Positions 8,146-16,469 of a stretch of DNA of 42,779 nucleotides are shown here, one piece after another (position 1 is the first letter of the stretch; the number at the start of each line of letters is the position of its first letter). The notes under the pieces were generated by a model. It was not told the DNA's origin. It ran no database searches and saw nothing but the letters and a program-made list of their open reading frames with translations. Made by a program: the position numbers and the translations under genes. The DNA is from Alphaproteobacteria bacterium (GTDB taxonomy: Bacteria; Pseudomonadota; Alphaproteobacteria; Caulobacterales; Aquidulcibacteraceae), in contig JAGWZH010000017.1 in the NCBI GenBank assembly GCA_018971945.1, forward strand, positions 1 to 42,779, read 5' to 3'.

Positions 8146-9747
8146 ATGCCGGAAAACGGGCCAGGGATTGGGCCGACAACCAGACAAGGGCCGCGGGTCG
8201 TCATCGTCGGCGGCGGCGTCGGCGGCTTGACCGCCGCTGTCGATTTGGCGCGCTTGGGAGCGTCGGTGACGCTTCTGGAGCGCGCCGCGGCGCCCGGCGG
8301 GAAGATGCGCCAAATCGCGGTGAACGGCGGCTTGATCGACGCAGGCCCCACCGTCATGACGATGCGATGGGTGTTCGACGGCCTTTTCGCCGACGCTGGC
8401 GCAGCCCTCGATGCGCGGCTTTCCTACACCCCGCTCAGCGTCCTCGCCCGGCATCATTGGCGCGACGGCGAAACCCTTGACCTCTTCGCGGATCTGGAGC
8501 GATCCATCGACGCCATCGGGGCGTTCGCCGGCGCCGCGGAGGCTCGGGCCTATCGCGCTTTCGCTGCGGAGGCGCGGCGGGTCTTCGCCATCCTGCGCGG
8601 TCCGTTTCTGGAGAGCCCTCGGCCGAGCCCTTTGACATTGACGCGACGGATCGGTTGGAGCCGATTCGCCGACATGCTGGCTCTGCGGCCTTTCGAGACC
8701 CTGTGGAGCGCGCTCTCGCGCCGCTTTCAAGACACTCGCCTGCGCCAACTCTTCGGCCGCTACGCCACCTATGGCGGCTCCTCCCCCTTCGCCGCGCCGG
8801 CGACCTTGATGCTCATCGCCCATGTCGAGCAGGAGGGCGTCTGGACCCTTGATGGGGGAATGTTTGCTCTGGCGCGCGCGCTGGCGGATGTGGCGATTGA
8901 GCGGGGCGTCGACCTCCGCCTGAATGCGCATGTGACGAGCATCGAAGTCAAGAACGGCCAAGCCTCAGGCGTCCGCCTCGCGAGCGGGGAACACGTGCCC
9001 GCTGATGCGGTGCTTCTCAACGCCGATGCAGCAGCCCTCGCCGATGGGACTTTTGGGCGAGCCTGCCAGTCTGCGGCCTCGCCCGTCCCAGCCCGCGCCC
9101 GCTCGCTCTCAGCGGTCACCTGGGCTGTGCGCGCCCCGGCCCGGGGGCTGGAATTGGCCAGGCATAATGTGTTTTTCAGCGCCGATTATGCCGCGGAGTT
9201 CCGCGCTTTGTCTCGCGACCGCGCGATGCCGGAGGATCCCACCATCTATCTCTGCGCCCAGGACCGGTTCGAACCGGAGAAGCCCGACGGCCTCGGCCCG
9301 CAGCGTCTTCTCGCCCTGATCAACGCACCAGCCGACGGCGACTTAAGCCCCCTTTCTCGATCGGAGATCGAAGCATGTCAGACCCGCCTGTTCCAGAGGC
9401 TGGAGCGCCACGGCCTGATCCTGGCGTCCACGCCAGAAACCCAGGCGATCACGACGCCGCAGGACTTCAACGCCCTGTTTCCGAGCACGGGCGGCGCCCT
9501 TTACGGACGGGCGACCCATGGCTGGGCGGGAGCTTTTCAACGCCCCGCGGCGAGGACGGCGCTGCCGGGCCTCTTCCTCGCAGGGGGCAGCGCCCACCCG
9601 GGAGCGGGCGTGCCGATGGCCGCCTTGTCGGGACGGATCGCAGCCTCCGCGATCGGCAGGCGCCTCGGTTTGACGTCGCGCTCGCGCCGGGCGGCTACGC
9701 GTGGTGGTATCTTGACGCCTTCAGCGACGACGGTCGGTACGGCCTGA
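8146..9747 (+). CDS. crtD: Carotenoid 3,4-desaturase (hydroxyneurosporene/methoxyneurosporene dehydrogenase)
   Basis: CrtD is an FAD-dependent desaturase of the CrtI family that introduces the C3-C4 double bond of 1-hydroxy or 1-methoxy carotenoids. The dinucleotide fold is at residues 18-53 (VVIVGGGVGGLTAAVDLARLG, in part), and the C-terminal flavin motif GLFLAGGSAHPGAGVPMAALSGR lies near residue 500. About 28 residues after SAIGRRLGL look unlike the family. They are encoded by DNA that also carries the crtC N-terminus in another frame, so the natural stop may have been lost. Divergent from crtE and followed at once by crtC. Confidence 0.93.
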   Translation: MPENGPGIGPTTRQGPRVVIVGGGVGGLTAAVDLARLGASVTLLERAAAPGGKMRQIAVNGGLIDAGPTVMTMRWVFDGLFADAGAALDARLSYTPLSVLARHHWRDGETLDLFADLERSIDAIGAFAGAAEARAYRAFAAEARRVFAILRGPFLESPRPSPLTLTRRIGWSRFADMLALRPFETLWSALSRRFQDTRLRQLFGRYATYGGSSPFAAPATLMLIAHVEQEGVWTLDGGMFALARALADVAIERGVDLRLNAHVTSIEVKNGQASGVRLASGEHVPADAVLLNADAAALADGTFGRACQSAASPVPARARSLSAVTWAVRAPARGLELARHNVFFSADYAAEFRALSRDRAMPEDPTIYLCAQDRFEPEKPDGLGPQRLLALINAPADGDLSPLSRSEIEACQTRLFQRLERHGLILASTPETQAITTPQDFNALFPSTGGALYGRATHGWAGAFQRPAARTALPGLFLAGGSAHPGAGVPMAALSGRIAASAIGRRLGLTSRSRRAATRGGILTPSATTVGTA

Positions 9748-10580
9748 CGGTCATCGCCTTTGTCGGGAGCGTCTTTTCGCCCTATTACGCCTGGACCGGC
9801 TGGCGATTCCCTCACGACCATTGCGCGCTGAATGTCTGCCTGTACCGCCTCGATGGCGGGGGCGGGGCCTGGGCCATGACCGAACGCGCCGGCGCCGCGG
9901 TGAGCCGAAGCCCAGCGCGCTTCGCGATCGGCCCGAGTGTCGTGGAATGGCGAGGCGACACTTTGCGGATCGCGTTTCGCGAACGCACCGCGCCGATCCC
10001 GCGACGCATCGAGGGCGAAATCCTCATCGAGCCTGAGGCCTTTAGCCGCGAGGGTTTTGTCTTGGACGATCAAGCCCTTCACCTTTGGGCCCCCATCGCG
10101 CCCCGGGCGCGCGTCTCCTTCCACGGCCGCGACCCTGCCGTAACATGGTCGGGCGAAGGCTATCTCGACAGCAATATCGGCGAAGAACCCCTCGAACACG
10201 GGTTCCACGACTGGTCGTGGTCCCGCGCCCACGTCCCCGGCGAGACGGTCTTGTTTTACGACGCAAACTGCCGCAGCGGCGCGCGCCATCAGACCTGCCT
10301 TCGGGTCCTTCCCTCGGGGGCGATGGAGAGGATCGACCCAGCGCCCTCCCATGTTTTGCCGCGGGGCTTTTGGGGGGTTGGCCGCCGCGTCCGCAGCGAT
10401 GGCGCCCCGCGTCTGATCAAAACCCTTGAGGACGCGCCATTCTATCTGCGCTCCGCCGTCGCGGGCGCCATAGGCGGGCGGCCCACAACGATCATGCATG
10501 AGAGCCTATCGCTCGGTCGCCTTCGATCCCCCATCGTCAAGGCGATGCTCCCCTTCCGGATGCCGCGACGATTCTGGTGA
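9666..10580 (+). CDS. crtC: Acyclic carotenoid 1,2-hydratase (start codon unclear)
   Basis: CrtC adds water across the terminal 1,2 double bond of neurosporene, lycopene and derivatives. The frame carries the family segments RFDVALAPGGYAWWYLDAFSDDG, LTVIAFVGSVFSPYYAW, GYLDSNIGEEPLEHGFHDWSW and MHESLSLGRLRSPIVKAMLPFR (each in part). The given left coordinate marks where recognisable CrtC sequence begins, not a start codon. In this frame the only ATG upstream is 9375, deep inside crtD, and no GTG or TTG lies between. A CTG at 9744 overlaps the crtD stop (CTGA) but would drop the GGYAWWY segment. See findings. Confidence 0.85.
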   Translation, partial: RFDVALAPGGYAWWYLDAFSDDGRYGLTVIAFVGSVFSPYYAWTGWRFPHDHCALNVCLYRLDGGGGAWAMTERAGAAVSRSPARFAIGPSVVEWRGDTLRIAFRERTAPIPRRIEGEILIEPEAFSREGFVLDDQALHLWAPIAPRARVSFHGRDPAVTWSGEGYLDSNIGEEPLEHGFHDWSWSRAHVPGETVLFYDANCRSGARHQTCLRVLPSGAMERIDPAPSHVLPRGFWGVGRRVRSDGAPRLIKTLEDAPFYLRSAVAGAIGGRPTTIMHESLSLGRLRSPIVKAMLPFRMPRRFW

Positions 10581-10703
10581 GCCCGGCTCTGGGGGCGTAT
10601 CCGATTTCTTGGGCTGGACCGACCACCATTGGTGGATGGCGAACGCGAGGAAAACAAAAGAGAATACAAAGAACTCGATGAGGAACAGATAGTTCGGATT
10701 CAT
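10506..10703 (-). CDS. Small single-span membrane protein next to crtC/crtB
   Basis: This 65-residue ORF starts with an ATG preceded by GGGAAG. Residues 3-27 form one strongly hydrophobic, aromatic-rich helix (NYLFLIEFFVFSFVFLAFAIH) followed by QWW and a charged, Pro/Ser-rich hydrophilic tail. The last 75 bases overlap the end of crtC on the opposite strand. Size and topology recall small pigment-complex or respiratory accessory proteins, but no family is recognised and no function is claimed. It lies 193 bases downstream of crtB in the same direction. The helix composition and ribosome binding site argue that it is real. Confidence 0.5.
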   Translation of the reverse strand: MNPNYLFLIEFFVFSFVFLAFAIHQWWSVQPKKSDTPPEPGSPESSRHPEGEHRLDDGGSKATER

Positions 10704-10896
10704 CTTGCTTCCCTTTGCCGCGCCGCGAGGCGTCCCTGCTGCGTTCAAAACAAGTCACACAGCGAACCTCTCCCCCGACAAGGCCCGCGCGCTTCAAGCC
10801 TTTTGACAGGGCGCATTGTGAGGCCCCTTTCTGGGCCCTTTGCCGGGCGGTCTTGCCCCCCCGCCAGCGCCAGACAGCGATGGTGGAGCGAACGCC

Positions 10897-12096
10897 TTAG
10901 GACACGCCCGCCCTGCCATACGCCAACGCCTGCCGATCGCGATGCTCGAGGCGATCAAAGAGATCGATGACCAGGGCCACGCCGCGCAATTCCCCTGGTC
11001 CTCCGTTCTGCCGAAAGCCGTGCTTTGGGGCAGCGGCCAAGGCCTCCGCCAGCGCCCGCGGCCGCCCTGCCTTGATGGGCTCGGCGGCGCGAGAGGGGCG
11101 GAGGGCCAGGGCAGCCGCGAGCGCGGCGAGTTGCGATTTGCGCAGACCCCCAACCCGTGCCCTGGCTGAGATGCTGTCATAGCCTCGGCCCCTGAGAACA
11201 GAACCGATCTCGGCGTAAAAGAGCCGCGCCGCCATGATGGCGGGCCGAAACGCGAGCGGCAGCCGCGCAATCGCCTGGTCCGCCTGTCGGTAGCGCCGCT
11301 CGGCCCGCCGCAGCAGCTTCGACACGACCCGCCCCAGGGCGGGCGAGAAGGACGGCGCCGTCAGCCATAAGTCGGGATCCAGCCCCTCCGCCTGCATCCA
11401 GTCGCGGGGCAGGTACAAGCGCCCCATGCGGGCGTCCTCGCCCACATCGCGGGCGATATTGGTTAACTGCATCGCCACCCCGAGATCGCAAGCGCGAGAC
11501 GCCATGGCTTGGCCCCGCTGGCCCATGAGCGCGGCCATCATCGCCCCCACCGACCCAGCGACGCGTTCAGCGTACGCCTCGACATCTTCGATGCGCTGAT
11601 AAAGCCGCCCCTCAGCGTCCCAGGACAGCCCTTCCAAGAGCATGTCGAAAGCCAGTCGGGGCACGTCATAGGCGTCAACCACGTCGGCCAGACGGCGGTC
11701 GACGGGATGGTCCCCTGGCCGTCCCGCGTAGACGCCGTCCAGCCGATCGCGCAACCGGGCGAGAGAGGAGCCCTGCCCTCCCTCGAGATCGATCAAGTCG
11801 TCAGACAGCCGGCAAAACGCGTAGATGGCGTAGGCAGCCTCCCGAACAGGCTTGGGCAAGAAGAACGACGCTGCATAAAACGATCGCGAGCCGGTTTGGA
11901 TCATCGCCCGACAAGCGGCGAAGTCGCCGAACCTCGAGTGACCGCCCAAGGCGCGGCCCAAATCGCAGGACGAAGAGCCGTCCGCATCAGAGCCATCCGG
12001 GTGGGCCATAGAGAAGCTGAGGGGGCCGCTCGTGGCCCCGCTGTCTTGGCCCCGTCCAGACTGGTCGGGCGCAACGATCCTCTCCACCACATCCAT
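10897..12096 (-). CDS. crtB: Phytoene synthase
   Basis: CrtB condenses two geranylgeranyl diphosphates to phytoene, the first committed carotenoid step. The two aspartate motifs of the squalene/phytoene synthase family are present: DDLID at residues 99-103 and DVGED at 217-221, with ARMGRLYLPRDWM after the second. An ATG 22 codons upstream overlaps the PpsR-type operator. The start at 12096 is preferred because GGAG sits 7 bases before it. Even so, about 60 residues precede the conserved SRSFYAASFFLP segment, longer than in most homologues. Confidence 0.94.
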   Translation of the reverse strand: MDVVERIVAPDQSGRGQDSGATSGPLSFSMAHPDGSDADGSSSCDLGRALGGHSRFGDFAACRAMIQTGSRSFYAASFFLPKPVREAAYAIYAFCRLSDDLIDLEGGQGSSLARLRDRLDGVYAGRPGDHPVDRRLADVVDAYDVPRLAFDMLLEGLSWDAEGRLYQRIEDVEAYAERVAGSVGAMMAALMGQRGQAMASRACDLGVAMQLTNIARDVGEDARMGRLYLPRDWMQAEGLDPDLWLTAPSFSPALGRVVSKLLRRAERRYRQADQAIARLPLAFRPAIMAARLFYAEIGSVLRGRGYDSISARARVGGLRKSQLAALAAALALRPSRAAEPIKAGRPRALAEALAAAPKHGFRQNGGPGELRGVALVIDLFDRLEHRDRQALAYGRAGVS

Positions 12097-12143
12097 CAAA
12101 GAGCTCCATCCGGCCGCCGGGCGCTGGCGCCGAGCGCCACATC

Positions 12144-12161
12144 TGTCAATGTGACGAGACA
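12144..12161. promoter_or_regulatory. PpsR/CrtJ-type operator upstream of crtB
   Basis: TGTCAATGTGACGAGACA is an exact TGT-N12-ACA match located 48 bases before the preferred crtB start. Another TGTCAATTCC half-site begins at 12170. TTGACA hexamers occur on the minus strand within both half-sites, as is common at PpsR-controlled promoters. This implies that crtB can be transcribed separately from crtI. Confidence 0.68.
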
Positions 12162-12334
12162 TTCAACGCTGTCAATTCCGTTATGCCCGGGTCTTGGGCG
12201 GCGGGTCTGAGGCGGTCGGGATCACGCGGGGGCCGTCGTGCTCAAAACGCCGACCCGGAAAGGAAACGGAAGGCGGTCAAGAACAGGATGAAGCAGCGCT
12301 TGAGACCCTGCCGCGAGCCGCGCCAAATGAGGCT

Positions 12335-13855
12335 TCACCGGATTGCGGGGGCGGGAACCAGATCGGCGACGATTTTCGCCGAGGACACCACCCCAGGAAG
12401 CCCGGCCCCTGGATGGGTCCCGGCCCCAGCCAGATAGAGTCCCTCGACCTCCTCGCTTCGATTGTGTGGCCTGAACCAGGCGCTCTGCAAAAGCTTGGGC
12501 TCAAGAGCGAAAGCAGCGCCGAGATGCGATTGCAGCCGGTCGCGAAAATCGAGCGGGGTGAGACGAAACGAGGTGACGATCGCTGCGCTGAGCCCAGGCA
12601 ACGCCGTTTCTTCCAGTCGCTCGCGAAGGCGCGCCTCGTAGCTGTCTGCAAAGCGCTCCCAGTCGACGCCGGAAGCCAAGTTCGGAACGGGACTGAGCAC
12701 ATAGAATGCGTCACAGCCCTCAGGCGCCAAGGAGGGGTCGACGGCGGTGGGACGGTGAAGATAGAGGCTGAAGTCTTCCGGTTGTCGATAGTTCCGGAAA
12801 ATATCGTCTAGCAGTCCCTTGTAGCGTGGCCCGAGCAACATGGTGTGGTGACCAACGTCCTCAAACCGCCTGTTCACGCCGAAATACCAGACGAACAGGC
12901 TCATCGAGTAGCGTCCCCGCGCGATTTTCTGATCCGTCCATCGTTTGCGAGGATGATGGGCCAAGAACTTTCCGTAGGTTGTGGCCGGATCGACATTGGA
13001 AACCACCACATCAGCGGCCAAACGCTCCCCGGTTTGGAGCTCGACCCCTTTGGCTCTGCCGCGCTCGACCAGGATCGACCGCACAGGCGCTCCGCAGCGA
13101 ATGGTCCCGCCGCGCCGCTCGATCAGCTTGGCCACGCCGCGCACCAAAGCGCCTGTTCCCCCGACAGCGTAATGGACGCCGTATTTGCTCTCCAGATGGG
13201 CGATCAAGCAATAATACGCGGTCGTGGTGAAGGGGTTGCCGCCGATCAGCAGAGGATGGAAGCTGAACACCACCCGCAGCCTTGGGTCTGTGAAATATTC
13301 GCAAACCTTGTCATAGACTGTACGATAGCCCCCCAAACGCACCATGTCGGCCATGGTTTTGAGCGTGAAGCCGATGGAATGGAAGGGCTTGTCGCCCAAT
13401 TCCTGGAAGGCGACGCGAAATATCTCGCCGCTCGCGCGCATGAAACGATCATAGCCGTCGAGATCCGCTTCCGAAAACGCCCGCACCTGGGCTCGCATGC
13501 GTTCAGGATCGCCGGAATATTCAAAGACCGAGCCGTCGTCGAAGCGGATCTTGTAAAAGGGGTCGCAAGGCCGCAGCTCCACATCGTCTGCGAGTTGCCC
13601 TCCGCAAGCCTGCCAGAGCTCTTCAAAGATATAAGGAGCGGTGATGATGGTTGGGCCAGCGTCGAAGGTGAAGCCGTCGCGGCGATAGACATAGGCTCGC
13701 CCGCCAATATCATCGAGCGCTTCGAGCACCGTCACGCGATAGCCCTTGGCGGCCAACCGCGCGGCCGTCGTCAGCCCTCCCAAACCGGCGCCGATAACGA
13801 CGGCGTGGCTGCGCGGGTCCTCAACCGCTGCCATTGGCGAATCGAGACCTGTCAA
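12335..13855 (-). CDS. crtI: Phytoene desaturase
   Basis: CrtI introduces three or four double bonds into phytoene, giving neurosporene or lycopene, using FAD. The GAGLGG dinucleotide motif begins at about residue 22 of the chosen protein. It is followed by GYRVTVLEALDDIGGRAYVYRRDGFTFDAGPTIITAP (in part), and the C-terminal flavin motif LYLAGAGTHPGAGLPGVVSSAKIVADL is intact. A TTG at 13855 is taken as the start because GGGAGG lies 5 bases before it. The alternative ATG at 13834 lacks such a site, and the frame stays open to 13891. Divergent from the ATP-grasp gene. Confidence 0.95.
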   Translation of the reverse strand: MTGLDSPMAAVEDPRSHAVVIGAGLGGLTTAARLAAKGYRVTVLEALDDIGGRAYVYRRDGFTFDAGPTIITAPYIFEELWQACGGQLADDVELRPCDPFYKIRFDDGSVFEYSGDPERMRAQVRAFSEADLDGYDRFMRASGEIFRVAFQELGDKPFHSIGFTLKTMADMVRLGGYRTVYDKVCEYFTDPRLRVVFSFHPLLIGGNPFTTTAYYCLIAHLESKYGVHYAVGGTGALVRGVAKLIERRGGTIRCGAPVRSILVERGRAKGVELQTGERLAADVVVSNVDPATTYGKFLAHHPRKRWTDQKIARGRYSMSLFVWYFGVNRRFEDVGHHTMLLGPRYKGLLDDIFRNYRQPEDFSLYLHRPTAVDPSLAPEGCDAFYVLSPVPNLASGVDWERFADSYEARLRERLEETALPGLSAAIVTSFRLTPLDFRDRLQSHLGAAFALEPKLLQSAWFRPHNRSEEVEGLYLAGAGTHPGAGLPGVVSSAKIVADLVPAPAIR

Positions 13856-13884
13856 GCCAACCTCCCAAAAACAATATCTTTGAC

Positions 13885-13919
13885 TTGACACTTCTTGGCG
13901 TCAACGGATTACTGACGCG
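13885..13919 (+). promoter_or_regulatory. Probable promoter of the ATP-grasp gene
   Basis: TTGACA at 13885-13890 is followed after 17 bases by ATTACT at 13908-13913, a reasonable sigma-70 pair. The -10 element is only 6 bases before the ATG at 13920, so transcription would begin at or next to the start codon. There is no Shine-Dalgarno sequence. The same stretch contains TTGAC...GTCAA arms that may also serve crtI on the other strand. No exact TGT-N12-ACA site is present here. Confidence 0.45.
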
Positions 13920-15095
13920 ATGCGCGTGCTTCTCACCTTGGGGCGATTGCCGAAGGCGCTGGAGTTGGCGCGCGCTTTGTGGCGGGGCGGCGCCCGGGTC
14001 ACAATCGCTGAACCCTTCGCGACCCATTTGTGCAAGCCCTCGCGGGCGGTGGCGCGCGCGATCAAAGTCACGCCGCCCGCTCTGGACCAGGCGGGTTACA
14101 TAAGAGACCTCGAAGAGGCGATCCGGACAGAAAACATCGATTTGGTGGTTCCGGTCTCGGAAGAAGCGCTCCATGCGAGCCTGTTGGCGCCCCGCCTGCC
14201 CCCGGGCGTGCGTCTTTTTGGCCCAGACCATCATGCGCTCGCGCGGCTCCACGATAAATGCGCCTTCATTGAAACCGCGCGACGCCATGGCCTCTCGACG
14301 CCGGAGACCTTCGCCTCCAACGTAACGGAAGCGGAAGCCTTCGCAGCCCACGCCGATTATGTGCTGAAACCTGTCCATTCTTGTTCCGGACAGGGCCTGC
14401 GCCTGCGCCGCGCGGGCGAGCCTCTGAGCCCTGTGGATCGGGCTCCTGGCCAGATCCTGCAGCGGCGGATTTATGGCCGTCATATCAGTTCGCAGTCTTT
14501 GGCCTTGAAGGGCGAGACGCTGGGCACCGCGCTTTATGAGGGCGCTATTTTATCGGGCACGGTCGCTGTGGCGTTTCGCCGAATCGAAGCCCATCCCGCG
14601 CTTGAGGAATGGATCGCGCGCTTCGTCGCTGCGGAAGCCTATTCCGGTTTCATCGCGTTTGATTTCATCGAGGATGAACGCGGCGTTTGGCCTCTTGAAT
14701 GCAATCCCCGCCTCACAAGCGGATTGCATTTCTTTGAGCCCGCCGACATCGCAGCGGCGTTGCTGGAAGCCGCGCCCACGCGGTTGCGCTTCAAGCCGCA
14801 GCGCGATTTCGTGGAATGGCACACCGCCATGCTTGAAACTTATGGCGCGTTACCTGATCTGGGCGAATTTTGGCGGCGCTTGACCGTGGTGCGCCGGGCC
14901 AAGGACGTGTTGCTGGATTGGAGCGATCCGTGGCCATTCTTTCTCATGACCGCCAGCTCCTGGCCGGTATTGCGCCAGGTCCTGACGCAGGGGCGCAGCT
15001 TCGGCGAGGCCGCGACCGCGGACATTCTTTGGCGCGCGTCCGCACAAGTTCAGACGGCCTCTTCTGAGATTAAAGGCGGCGCGCATGCGCCATGA
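13920..15095 (+). CDS. ATP-grasp ligase-like protein in the carotenoid cluster
   Basis: This 391-residue protein has the three parts of the ATP-grasp fold. An N-terminal Rossmann-like domain begins MRVLLTLGRLPKALELARAL. The ATP-binding lysine Lys150 lies in YVLKPVHS and is followed by a small-residue loop (SCSGQG, 154-159). The metal-binding segment is around Asp248 and E260-x-N262-P-R264 (PLECNPRLTSG). Such enzymes join a carboxylate, via acyl phosphate, to an amine or other nucleophile; the substrate here is unknown. It is divergent from crtI and convergent with the P450 gene, overlapping its 3' end by 26 bases. Carotenoid or bacteriochlorophyll tailoring is inferred from position only. Confidence 0.85.
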   Translation: MRVLLTLGRLPKALELARALWRGGARVTIAEPFATHLCKPSRAVARAIKVTPPALDQAGYIRDLEEAIRTENIDLVVPVSEEALHASLLAPRLPPGVRLFGPDHHALARLHDKCAFIETARRHGLSTPETFASNVTEAEAFAAHADYVLKPVHSCSGQGLRLRRAGEPLSPVDRAPGQILQRRIYGRHISSQSLALKGETLGTALYEGAILSGTVAVAFRRIEAHPALEEWIARFVAAEAYSGFIAFDFIEDERGVWPLECNPRLTSGLHFFEPADIAAALLEAAPTRLRFKPQRDFVEWHTAMLETYGALPDLGEFWRRLTVVRRAKDVLLDWSDPWPFFLMTASSWPVLRQVLTQGRSFGEAATADILWRASAQVQTASSEIKGGAHAP

Positions 15096-16443
15096 TCTGT
15101 CTTCTGGGCCTCGTGGTGAGACGCGCCGCCGGCGACACGGCCTCCGGCTCCTTAATCAAGAAATCGAAGCGTCGGGCGAGCCGGGCCAGGATCAGAGCGC
15201 TTTCGACCGCCGCGAAGCCGGCGCCGACGCAGGTGTGAGGCCCATGGCCAAAGGGAATGTAGCTGCCTGGGACGATCTCGCCCTCCCGGCCCGGGGCGAA
15301 ACGATCAGGATCAAAACTGTCAGGATCGCGCCAATAGCGCCGGTGCCGATGCAGCGTCCAGGGAGCGATCATGACGAGCGCCCCCCGACGCAGGCGGCGA
15401 CGACCGAGCATGGCGGGTTTCAACGCCACCCGCGGCATGAACGTGATCGGGGGATAGAGCCGCAGGGTTTCTTTGAAGACAGCGCGGATAAAGGGCAGCT
15501 TTTTTGCTTGCTCGAAAGTGATCGGCCCATCGCCCACAGCATCGTCGATCTCGGCGCGCACGCGCGCCAGCACGTCGGGCCGCATGGCGAGAAGATAGAA
15601 CGCCCAGGTCAAGGCGCTCGCCGTCGTTTCATGGCCGGCGAGAAAAAACACCCCCAACTGGTCGATCAATTCCTCACGGCTGAAGCCCTGTCCGGTCTCT
15701 GCGTCGCGGGCGCCGATCACCGCGCTTGCGATGTCGTTGAAGGGGGCGCCAGGGACGAGATGGGTATCGATCAGGTCTCCAAGGCGTCGCCTGATCCGAC
15801 CGCAGGCCGCAAGAACCGCCGGCTCCTGGCCCACCTTGGTCCATGCTGGGTCCACGATGAGACGCCACACCTTGACCTGCGCCACATGGCGCTCGAACAA
15901 GGCGAAGTCTTCAAAGACCTCACGGGCCACGTCCGACTGCAGAGACACCGAGAAAACCGTGCGACAGATAATGTCCGCGGTCAGGTGACTCATGGCCAGA
16001 TCAAGAGAGAAGGCTTCCGCGCGGTCTGCAAGGGCGTCAAGCCGCGCCTCCTGGGCGTCGACGGCGGCGGTCATGGACGCGTAGGCGAGATGAAGCCGCA
16101 TCAAGGAGAAGGCGGGATCGATCATCGCCCGCTGCCGACGCCACTTGGCGCCGTCGGAGACAAATATCGAATCACCGATAAGCGCCTCCAGGGCCCCGAC
16201 CATGAGGTCGGATTTTGGAAACGTCTCCCCTTGATCTTCCAGAATTTGGCGGACGAAGGCGGGATCATTGACAAGTTTGATCGATCGGCGGGAATAGCCG
16301 AGCTCGCCGATGGCCATGCGATAGGCCTCCGCCGGCAGAAGACTGAGCAAGTCTCCGTCGCCGCGCCAAATCGTGCGGGCCAGCGCCGCGATCGAGGGCA
16401 AAAGGGAGGGTCGCGGCGGATGAAAAGAGGGACGCGCTGCCAT
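15070..16443 (-). CDS. Cytochrome P450
   Basis: This 457-residue soluble-type P450 is complete. The C-helix WRRQR is at 101-105, the I-helix oxygen-activation motif AGHETT at 269-274, the K-helix ExxR at E325-R328, and the haem-binding loop FGHGPHTCVG at 398-407 with Cys405 as thiolate ligand. The style (DGAKWRRQRAMIDPAF, HRHRRYWRDPDSFDPDRF) resembles the P450 clan that contains carotenoid and fatty acid hydroxylases, rather than small camphor-type enzymes. No redox partner is encoded nearby. Its place between crtI and bchI suggests a carotenoid or other isoprenoid substrate; this is inference. The start is 26 bases from the divergent membrane protein gene. Confidence 0.95.
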   Translation of the reverse strand: MAARPSFHPPRPSLLPSIAALARTIWRGDGDLLSLLPAEAYRMAIGELGYSRRSIKLVNDPAFVRQILEDQGETFPKSDLMVGALEALIGDSIFVSDGAKWRRQRAMIDPAFSLMRLHLAYASMTAAVDAQEARLDALADRAEAFSLDLAMSHLTADIICRTVFSVSLQSDVAREVFEDFALFERHVAQVKVWRLIVDPAWTKVGQEPAVLAACGRIRRRLGDLIDTHLVPGAPFNDIASAVIGARDAETGQGFSREELIDQLGVFFLAGHETTASALTWAFYLLAMRPDVLARVRAEIDDAVGDGPITFEQAKKLPFIRAVFKETLRLYPPITFMPRVALKPAMLGRRRLRRGALVMIAPWTLHRHRRYWRDPDSFDPDRFAPGREGEIVPGSYIPFGHGPHTCVGAGFAAVESALILARLARRFDFLIKEPEAVSPAARLTTRPRRQIMAHARRL

Positions 16444-16469
16444 AGTGCTCAGAGTTCTGGGGCGCGCGC

